Source of the DNA: Streptomyces sp. ISL-87
GTDB taxonomy: Bacteria; Actinomycetota; Actinomycetes; Streptomycetales; Streptomycetaceae
Assembly (NCBI RefSeq): GCF_018614095.1
Contig: NZ_JAGGOY010000079.1
Coordinates: 1-64,000, forward strand
DNA: 64,000 bases
Reading direction: 5' to 3'
Shown piece after piece: positions 57,682 through 64,000 of this stretch (position 1 is the stretch's first letter; every line of letters starts with the position of its first letter). Under the pieces are notes generated by a model. The model had not been told where the DNA came from. It did not search any database and was given only the letters and a program-made list of their open reading frames with translations. Made by a program: the position numbers and the translations under genes.

Positions 57682-59057
57682 GCGCACCGATACGGCGGCG
57701 CCTCGCCCTTCTGGTCAGCGTGGCCGGCGCGATGCTCGTCGCGCTGGACGGCACGGTGCTGCTGGTGGCGCAGCCCAGCCTGCAGCGGGACCTCGGCGCG
57801 AGCGTGGCGCAAGTCCAGTGGACGAGCACCGGATACCTGCTCGCGGTGGCATCGCTTCTCGTGATCGCCGGGCGGCTGGGAGACCGGTACGGGCACGCTC
57901 GGCTGCTGCTCGTCGGCGTGCTCGGCTTCGGGGCCGTCTCGGGCGCCATCGCGCTGGCGCCCGGCACGGGCTGGGTGATCGGCCTACGCGCCGCCCAGGG
58001 CGTGTTCGGTGCGCTTCTCCAGCCGTCGACGCTCGCACTGCTGAGGCTGGCGTACCCGGCACAGCGGCTCGGCGCGGCAGTAGCGATCCGTACCAGCGCG
58101 ATCGGTGTGGCCGCAGGGGCCGGTCCGCTCCTCGGTGGTCTGCTCGTCGCGCATCTGGGCTGGCGCGCCGTGTTCTGGCTCAACGCCCCGATCGCACTTC
58201 TGATCGCAGTGCTCACGCTCGCCATCCGGCTGCCCCGCCCTGAACGCACCGGCCCCCAGCGGCTCGACCTGGCCGGCGCGGCCCTGCTCGCGACCGCGCT
58301 CGCCAGCCTGGTCCACGCCCTGGCCGGCGTCCCCACGCACGGGTGGGCCGGCGCGCCGACGCTGCTCGGGCTCGGCGGCGCCGCGGCTCTCGCAGGAATC
58401 CTGGCCTGGCATGAACGCCGTACCGTGCACCCGATCCTGCCGCACGCGGTGGCCCGGTCCCGACCGGTGACGGCATCGATGGCGCTCCTGCTGGTCACCT
58501 CCGCAGGACTGTTCGGCGCGCTGTTCACGGCCACGTTCTACCTTCAGGACGTACTCCGCCTCGACCCGCTGGTCAGCGGCGTGCGCGTCCTTCCCCTGAC
58601 CGTGTTCATGGTCCTCGGCGCCCCCGTCGCCGGCACCGCGCTGCGCCGTCACGGGCCGCGCCGCAGCGCGATCACCGGTACGGTCCTCATCGTCCTCGGC
58701 ATCGCGGGGCTGTCCCGACTCGGTCCGAGCAGCGCCGGGACGGCCACGGGCACGGCCTTCGCCGTACTCGGCGCCGGATTCGCCACGGTCATGGTCACCG
58801 CCACCGGAACCGTCGTCGGCGACGCGCCACCCCGGTACGCCGGGGTCATCGGCGGGCTCAAGCAGACCGCCATGAACATCGGCCCGACCCTGGGCATCGC
58901 CATCGCCGCCAGCGCGAGCAGCCGGCCCACCGGCGTGAGCGCAGCAATGGGACCCACCCTGCCGGTCCTGACCGCACTCACCGCCCTCGCCCTACTGCCG
59001 GCGGCCCTGCTCCCCTCACACCCGGCTCGCCCGGCGGGGCCACCCCAACTTCCATAG
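57678..59057 (+). CDS. MFS drug transporter, DHA2-like (14 helices)
   Basis: 459 residues from GTG 57678. Motif A-like DRYGHARLLLVG and motif D1-like ALDGTVLLVAQPSLQRDLGA are present, with the WTSTGYLLAVASLLVIAGRL helix typical of QacA/EmrB-type transporters, and about 14 hydrophobic segments to the C-terminal proline tail. It exports a hydrophobic or cationic compound with proton antiport. Coupled to the TetR gene just before it, whose operators lie upstream; the inducer and substrate may be the same compound. Confidence 0.9.
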   Translation: MSAPIRRRLALLVSVAGAMLVALDGTVLLVAQPSLQRDLGASVAQVQWTSTGYLLAVASLLVIAGRLGDRYGHARLLLVGVLGFGAVSGAIALAPGTGWVIGLRAAQGVFGALLQPSTLALLRLAYPAQRLGAAVAIRTSAIGVAAGAGPLLGGLLVAHLGWRAVFWLNAPIALLIAVLTLAIRLPRPERTGPQRLDLAGAALLATALASLVHALAGVPTHGWAGAPTLLGLGGAAALAGILAWHERRTVHPILPHAVARSRPVTASMALLLVTSAGLFGALFTATFYLQDVLRLDPLVSGVRVLPLTVFMVLGAPVAGTALRRHGPRRSAITGTVLIVLGIAGLSRLGPSSAGTATGTAFAVLGAGFATVMVTATGTVVGDAPPRYAGVIGGLKQTAMNIGPTLGIAIAASASSRPTGVSAAMGPTLPVLTALTALALLPAALLPSHPARPAGPPQLP

Positions 59058-59150
59058 CGGCCAGCATCGTTGGGCGAGTTCCTGTCAGAGCGCCTCGCCC
59101 CGGCCGCCTCGTCCAGCACAATGGAGGACGGAGCGGCAAAGGGGGCCCGG

Positions 59151-59570
59151 ATGGATCCGGAACTGGTGGCACTGGCGTCGTCGGCCGCGAACACGGTGGT
59201 CGGGCTGTTGGCGACCGACGGCTGGGAGCAGGTCAGGCGAGGGGTCGCCGCCCTGTGGCGGCGCGTCCGGCCCGAGCAGGCCGATATCGTCGAGGCGGAG
59301 CTGGTCGAGGCCCGCGCAGAGCTGCTGAGGGCCCGCGAGGCCGGTGAGGACCAGGCCGAGCAGGACCTCACGGCCGAGTGGCGGGCCCGGCTCCGCCGCC
59401 TGCTGGCGGCAGACCCGGCGCTCGAACGCGACCTGCGCGAACTCCTCGCGGAGCTGCGCCCGGCGGAGGCCGAAGGGGGCGAGATCCGCCGGGTGGAGAT
59501 GCGCGGCACGGCCTCCGACAACGCCCGGCTCTACATGTCGGGCGGGGATATGCACATCACCGGTCAGTGA
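59151..59570 (+). CDS. small helical protein with a GGDMHITG tail
   Basis: 139 residues from ATG 59151 (AAAGGGGG upstream). DPELVALASSAANTVVGLLA then TDGWEQVRRGVAALWRRVRP, AELVEARAELLRAREAGEDQ and LRRLLAADPALERDLRELLA form a helical bundle. The C-terminal GGDMHITGQ resembles tails of small actinobacterial proteins that often precede NTPase- or CHAT-type effector genes. Here no such gene follows, so it may be a lone component. Function unknown. Confidence 0.6.
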   Translation: MDPELVALASSAANTVVGLLATDGWEQVRRGVAALWRRVRPEQADIVEAELVEARAELLRAREAGEDQAEQDLTAEWRARLRRLLAADPALERDLRELLAELRPAEAEGGEIRRVEMRGTASDNARLYMSGGDMHITGQ

Positions 59571-59805
59571 ACCCCGACCCGCGTGCTGGGCCCTGTGGAT
59601 GACCCCGGGGTGGTTGCTCGTCACCACCGACTCGTCACCACCGACGCATGGCGCGTGGCATTCGGGCACTGTCGAGTGGATGGCCGGGCTCGACGGCGAC
59701 TCGTGCGGCGCGCTCACCTCTCCGGCTGGTCGGATCCGTTAGGTTGAGGGCCGCTCCTCAAGCCCGTGCTACGCGGATGCCCGGCCAGCCACCCCGGAGA
59801 CCACC
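59571..59805. other. intergenic region before the exo-glucosaminidase
   Basis: 235 bp with no gene seen. No clear hairpin or operator was found; the promoter of the GH2 gene should lie here. Confidence 0.5.
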
Positions 59806-62541
59806 GTGTTCCCCTCCCCCGTCCGTGTGCCGTGGGTAACAGCAGCCCTGGCAGTGCTTGCCGTGTCGTGTGCGCTGCTCGCGGGTGCTCCGGCCGCCGC
59901 TCCCTCCCCTCGAGAAGTACACCGCCCGCCGGTGGCCGTCGTCCCGGCGGCGCCCGGGAGTACCACCGCCCTGTCCGGGTACGCCCTCCGGTCGACGGCT
60001 GAGGTCTCCGACTCGGGGGCTGTCGTCTCCGCCCCGGGCTACCGCACGACCGGCTGGTACCGGGCGGGGCCCCGCTCCACCGTGCTCGCGGCCCTGGTCG
60101 CGAGCGGCGCGTATCCCGACCCCTTCTACGCCGGCAACCAGCAGCGCATCCCGGCTGCCGCCTTCACCGTGCCGTGGTGGTACCGCTCCGAGTTCACCGT
60201 CGACGACACCTCCTCACGCACCTTCCTCGATTTCAGCGGCGTGGTCTCCGCAGCGGACGTGTTCGTCAACGGCCAGCAGGTCGCCACCTCATCCGAGGTG
60301 GCCGGCGCGTACACCCACCACGAGCTCGACGTCACCGCCTCGGTGCGGGCCGGCGTCAATGCGGTGGCCTTCCGGATCCAGCCCAACAACCCCCGCGAGA
60401 ACCTCACCATGGGATGGCTCGACTGGCTCCAGCCGCCGCCCGACGAGAACATGGGCATCGTCCGCGACGTCCTCGTGCGCCGCGGCGGCCCGGTCGCCCT
60501 GCGCGACGCGCACGTACTGACGAGCCTGGCGCTGCCGTCCCTGGCCGAGGCCGAGCTGACCGTCAAGGCGCAGGTCCGCAACGACTCGGCCGAAGCCGTC
60601 ACCGCCACCGTGTCCGGCACCATCGGCACCGCCGTCTTCCGCCGGGACCTGCCCCTGCGCGCCCACGAGACGCGGACGGTGGCCTTCACCCCGGCCGACA
60701 CCCCGCAACTGCACCTCAGCTCACCGCGCGTGTGGTGGCCCGCCGGCATGGGCCCGCAGGAGCTGTACGACCTCGACCTGGCGGTGACGGCGTCCGGCTC
60801 CGTCTCCGACCGATCGCGCCACAGCTTCGGCATCCGCACCGTGCAGGCTCCGCTCAACGGCGACGGCGCCCGCCAGTACTTCATCAACGGCCGCCCGTTG
60901 CTGATCCGGGGCGCCGGCTGGTCCCCCGACGAGTTGCTGCGCTGGGACCACACCTACACCGAGGACCGGCTGAAGTACGCACTCGACCTCGGCCTCAACA
61001 CCCTGCGCCTGGAAGGGCACCTCGAGCCGGACGAGTTCTTCGGCCTCGCCGACCGGTACGGAATCCTCACGCTGCCGGGCTGGCAGTGCTGCGGCAAATG
61101 GGAGGGCCAGGTGAACGGCAGCGAGGCGGGAGAGAGCTGGACCGAGGCCGACTACCCCGTCGCCAAGGCCTCCATGGCCGCCGAGGCCGCACGCCTGCGC
61201 GATCACCCCAGCGTCGTCTCCTTCCTGATCGGCAGCGATTTCGCACCGGACGAGGAGATCGAGGAGGGCTACGTCGACGCCCTGAAGGCCGCCGACTGGC
61301 CCACCCCCGTGGTTTCCGCCGCCGCCTCCGCCTCGGCACCGATCACCGGCCCTTCGGGGATGCGTATGACCGGGCCCTACGACTGGGTGCCGCCCGGCTA
61401 CTGGTACGACAAACGAGAGGGCGGCGCCACCGGCTTCAACTCCGAGACCAGCGCCGGCCCCGACATCCCCACCCTCGACACCCTGCGCCGCATGATGTCC
61501 CCGGCCGAGCTGACCACCCTCTGGAAGGACCCGTCCGCGCCGCAGTACCACCGCTCCCCTTCCCGTACGTTCGCCACGCTCGAGCTGTACGACCACGCGT
61601 TGACCGCCCGTTACGGGACCACGACCAGCCTCGAGGACTACGTCGCCAAGGCCCAGCTCGCCCAGTACGAGAACGTCCGGGCCCAGTACGAGGCGTACGC
61701 GCGCAATGCCACCGACGCCTCGGAGCCGTCGACGGGGGTCATCTACTGGATGTTCAACAGCGGCTGGACCTCCCTGCACTGGCAGCTCCTGGACCGCTAC
61801 CTCGACCAGGGCGGCGCCTACTTCGGCGCGAAGAAGGCGAACGAGCAGCTGCACATCCAGTACTCCTACGACGACCGCACGGTGGCCATCGTCAACCGCC
61901 GTCCCACGACGGTGTCCGGGCTGACCGCGCGTGTGTCGCTCTTCAACACCGACGGAACCCAGAAGTACGACCGGACCGTGACCGGTATCGGCGTCGGCGG
62001 GAGCGGCGCGAAGGCCACCGCGCTGGCCCTCCCGGCCTCGGTGAGCGGGCTGTCCACCACGTACCTCGCGCGGCTGATCCTCACCGACGACGCCGGCCGC
62101 GAGGTGAGCCGGAACGTCTACTGGCTTTCCACCCTGCCCGATGTCCTCGACTACGAGGCCACCGACTGGTACTTCACCCCCACCACCGCGTACGCGGACC
62201 TCAGCGGCCTGCGGTCCATGGCGCAGGCTTCCGTGTCCGCCACGACGACGACGACCGCGAACGGTGATGCGACGACGCCGACTTCGCTCTCCAAGACCAC
62301 CGTCACCGTACGGAACACCAGCACCGGGAACACCCCGGCTCTCCTCACCGACATCCACCTGGTCGACAGCAAGGGCACCCCCGTCCTGCCCATCCAGTGG
62401 TCCGACAACCAGGTCAGCCTCTGGCCCGGCGAGTCGGCGACTCTGACGGCGACCTACCGAACCGCCGATCTGCACGCAGACGCACCCCGGATCAGAGTCT
62501 CCGGATGGAACACACGGGCGACCACGGTCCCGGCCAACTGA
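59806..62541 (+). CDS. secreted GH2-family exo-beta-D-glucosaminidase-like enzyme
   Basis: 911 residues. Signal peptide VPWVTAALAVLAVSCALLAG then APAAA. The GH2 layout: sugar-binding beta domain (FLDFSGVVSAADVFVNGQQV; MGWLDWLQPPPDENMGIVRD), immunoglobulin-like domain, then the TIM barrel (QYFINGRPLLIRGAGWSPDE; GLADRYGILTLPGWQCCGKW). By comparison with CsxA-type exo-chitosanases the acid is Asp478 in IGSDFAPD and the nucleophile Glu547 in FNSETSAG. C-terminal beta domains follow. It releases glucosamine from chitosan oligomers outside the cell. Some GH2 relatives act on other sugars; the CsxA-like motifs favour glucosamine. Confidence 0.9.
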   Translation: MFPSPVRVPWVTAALAVLAVSCALLAGAPAAAPSPREVHRPPVAVVPAAPGSTTALSGYALRSTAEVSDSGAVVSAPGYRTTGWYRAGPRSTVLAALVASGAYPDPFYAGNQQRIPAAAFTVPWWYRSEFTVDDTSSRTFLDFSGVVSAADVFVNGQQVATSSEVAGAYTHHELDVTASVRAGVNAVAFRIQPNNPRENLTMGWLDWLQPPPDENMGIVRDVLVRRGGPVALRDAHVLTSLALPSLAEAELTVKAQVRNDSAEAVTATVSGTIGTAVFRRDLPLRAHETRTVAFTPADTPQLHLSSPRVWWPAGMGPQELYDLDLAVTASGSVSDRSRHSFGIRTVQAPLNGDGARQYFINGRPLLIRGAGWSPDELLRWDHTYTEDRLKYALDLGLNTLRLEGHLEPDEFFGLADRYGILTLPGWQCCGKWEGQVNGSEAGESWTEADYPVAKASMAAEAARLRDHPSVVSFLIGSDFAPDEEIEEGYVDALKAADWPTPVVSAAASASAPITGPSGMRMTGPYDWVPPGYWYDKREGGATGFNSETSAGPDIPTLDTLRRMMSPAELTTLWKDPSAPQYHRSPSRTFATLELYDHALTARYGTTTSLEDYVAKAQLAQYENVRAQYEAYARNATDASEPSTGVIYWMFNSGWTSLHWQLLDRYLDQGGAYFGAKKANEQLHIQYSYDDRTVAIVNRRPTTVSGLTARVSLFNTDGTQKYDRTVTGIGVGGSGAKATALALPASVSGLSTTYLARLILTDDAGREVSRNVYWLSTLPDVLDYEATDWYFTPTTAYADLSGLRSMAQASVSATTTTTANGDATTPTSLSKTTVTVRNTSTGNTPALLTDIHLVDSKGTPVLPIQWSDNQVSLWPGESATLTATYRTADLHADAPRIRVSGWNTRATTVPAN

Positions 62542-62660
62542 CTCACCCTCCCGACCGACGGGAACCCCACCAGAGGCCCCGCTTCTCCTGACCGGCCCGA
62601 CGTAGGTAAGGAGAAGCGGGTGCCGGAGCCCGGTGGGGCGCCGCCGTGGTTACGGCATGG

Positions 62661-63099
62661 TCAGAGGCTGTTGGGTTCCCAGACGGGCAGCCAGACGTCG
62701 TTGGCCACGCCCTGTGAGGTGCAGTCGTACTGGATGATGTTGTAGCCGACGCCCACCCCGCCCGCGACGTTGAGGCACTTGTTGCTGGACTTGACGACGA
62801 TCTGATAGCCGATGCCCTTGGGCACGAACTTCCACAGTTCGTTGTCGGCGTTGCCGCAGGTGTACTGGATGACCTGGGTGCCGTTGACGTTGCCGGCTCC
62901 CTGGACGTTGAGGCACTTGCCACGCCCACTGACTTGAACCGGTACCAGCCGCCAGGGCCGAGTCCGCTTCCCAACGCTCGTTGGCCGTTCCGGACCACGG
63001 GTACTGGATGACCGGAACCCCATCGCCGGTCGCCGCCCCTCGCACGTTGGCGACCTGGCCCGGGTCGCTGGCGCGCCGCAAAGTGAACTGCTGGGCCAC
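62661..63099 (-). pseudogene. ricin-type beta-trefoil lectin domain, frameshifted
   Basis: Three frames rebuild a trefoil: AQQFTLRRASDPGQVANVRG then ATGDGVPVIQYPWSGTANER (first unit, QxW-type), next GWYRFKSVG, and then RGKCLNVQGAGNVNGTQVIQ with YTCGNADNELWKFVPKGIGY and SSNKCLNVAGGVGVGYNIIQ. Two one-base shifts near 62930-62960 separate them, and no start or catalytic part is visible upstream. The stop is at 62661. Such domains are appended to secreted glycosidases. A relic. Confidence 0.75.
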
Positions 63100-63108
63100 G
63101 ATGGAGTC

Positions 63109-63461
63109 TCCGACCCCAACGACCTGAAGATCTGGGCCAAGGTGCTGGCCACCGGGACGCTGCTCAAGCCCGCCACTCAGGCGGAGCGGCTGAAGTCCTC
63201 CCGGCCCTCCCTGGCGCCGGCTATGGCCTGGGTATTTTCAACGTCCAGGGCTGGATCGGGCACAACGGCTCGCTGCCGGGCTACGAGGCGCTGAGCGTCT
63301 ACCTGCCGGAGTCCCAGGCCACCCTGGTGGTGCAGCTCAACACGGACATCAACTACGAGGGCTCCGAGCCCAGCTCCCTGTTCGGTGAGGCGATCACCAA
63401 GATCGTCACGCCGCAGCACACCTTCAAGCTGCCGGCGGTGCCGGTCACAGGGAACAACTGA
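63109..63461 (+). pseudogene. 3' end of a serine hydrolase (beta-lactamase/DD-peptidase type)
   Basis: SDPNDLKIWAKVLATGTLLK and PATQAERLKSS in one frame, then after a one-base shift near 63210 GYGLGIFNVQGWIGHNGSLP and GYEALSVYLPESQATLVVQL, ending at TGA 63459-63461. GHNGSLPGY is the family's KTG-equivalent HxG region. The N-terminal half with the active serine is absent. A secreted D-Ala-D-Ala carboxypeptidase-like relic. Confidence 0.75.
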
Positions 63462-63483
63462 GCACCATCGCCACCCCCACCCT

Positions 63484-63515
63484 CGGCGCCGTCCCTGAAG
63501 GCAGGGACGGCGCCG
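63484..63515. terminator. strong hairpin terminator
   Basis: Two perfect 14-base arms (CGGCGCCGTCCCTG and CAGGGACGGCGCCG) around the 4-base loop AAGG, just after the hydrolase relic. GC-rich with no T-run, the common actinomycete form. Confidence 0.75.
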
Positions 63516-63688
63516 ACGCGTTCCACACGCTCCGGGGGCGGGGGTGTGGCCGCCGCCATTAACCGTCCCCGATCCGTTCCTTAAGCCTGCCTCAAGATCT
63601 CGGGAGTGAGACCCGAACGGCACGTTTGTCCGTTTTCCGGTCGCTAGCGTGCTGCTCGACCCTCATCCCAACACAGAGGCAGGTCCGC

Positions 63689-64000
63689 ATGGCTGGCAAT
63701 TCCCATCGCCGTACGACGAGCGGCAAGGCGAAGGCGGCTGCGGCCCTTGCCGTCGCGGCGGCCGTCGGGGGCACCGCCCTGGCGCTGACGGGTACCGCAC
63801 AAGCGGCATCGGTCGGCGCGGCCTTCACCAAGGCGAGCGGCTGGACCGCCGGTTACACCGGGCAGTACGTCATCACCAACCACAGCGGCGAGGTGCTGGG
63901 GGACTGGACGCTCGAGTTCGACCTGCCCGCCGGCACGACCCTCTCTTCCCTTTGGAACGGCGAACAAGCCGTCAACGGGCAGCATGTGACGGTCAAGCCG
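63689..64000 (+). CDS. secreted carbohydrate-binding protein (CBM2-like), 5' end only
   Basis: The frame from ATG 63689 runs open to the window edge (104 codons). Signal peptide: basic AGNSHRRTTSGKAK, hydrophobic AAAALAVAAAVGGTALALTG then TAQA. The mature part SVGAAFTKASGWTAGYTGQY then VITNHSGEVLGDWTLEFDLP and AGTTLSSLWNGEQAVNGQHV matches a family 2 carbohydrate-binding module, as found at the N-terminus of Streptomyces chitinases and cellulases. The catalytic part, if any, lies outside. No ribosome site stronger than GAGGCAGG was seen. Confidence 0.8.
   Translation, partial: MAGNSHRRTTSGKAKAAAALAVAAAVGGTALALTGTAQAASVGAAFTKASGWTAGYTGQYVITNHSGEVLGDWTLEFDLPAGTTLSSLWNGEQAVNGQHVTVKP

Overview
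The window is high-GC actinomycete DNA, almost certainly from the chromosome of a Streptomyces. The evidence is G/C-rich third codon positions, many GTG and TTG starts, 4-nt start/stop overlaps inside operons, Tat and lipoprotein signals, and a complete ram/amf (SapB-type morphogenetic lantipeptide) locus. No rRNA, tRNA or CRISPR array was seen.

Layout. 1-5.9 kb: the end of a YciI-like gene, a secreted endonuclease/phosphatase-fold protein, a lipoprotein, a SnoaL-like protein, an NmrA-type reductase with a CRP-like box and a MarR-family partner, a decayed alpha/beta hydrolase and a small membrane protein. 5.98-24.56 kb: one ABC exporter gene cut in two. Its ATPase half lies at 5979-6867 and its membrane half at 23633-24563, both on the minus strand. 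The two break ends share the same short sequence and rejoin in frame to a protein of about 602 residues. The 16.8 kb between them is best read as an inserted island. It carries a four-gene glycosyltransferase/FkbM/SDR operon, a two-component system with a DrrA/BcrA-like ABC exporter that appear to share one palindromic operator, a LysR/beta-lactamase pair, a Tat-exported metallo-beta-lactamase-fold protein and many gene fragments (adenylation, carrier protein, aminotransferase, PucR, phosphotransferase, IS5). A second, nested footprint, two 112-bp repeats made of the 3' end of an RNA methyltransferase gene, bounds 11.6-18.3 kb.

24.6-35.8 kb: an HSL-type esterase, a Nudix hydrolase with an IS-derived tail, a frameshifted integral membrane protein plus MMPL transporter, a broken PQQ-propeller gene, a secreted trypsin-like protease, and a MarR regulator divergent from a quinone oxidoreductase. 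36-49.5 kb: mostly ordinary chromosomal genes (PolX, acylphosphatase, YjbQ, methyltransferase, WXG-like protein plus lipoprotein, VOC, MscS, SRPBCC, DUF1206), with a stand-alone condensation-like enzyme preceded by a possible 20-residue ORF.

49.6-56.8 kb: the ram/amf locus. It comprises the class III synthetase RamC, the SapB-like precursor RamS, exporter halves RamA and RamB in one operon, and the convergent regulator RamR, which has a TTA (bldA) codon. 57-59 kb: a TetR regulator with two operators and its DHA2-type MFS pump. 59.8-64 kb: a secreted GH2 exo-glucosaminidase, broken lectin and serine hydrolase remnants, and the start of a secreted carbohydrate-binding protein.

Several large genes are broken by single-base indels, often in G/C runs. 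Some of these may be sequencing errors rather than true pseudogenes.
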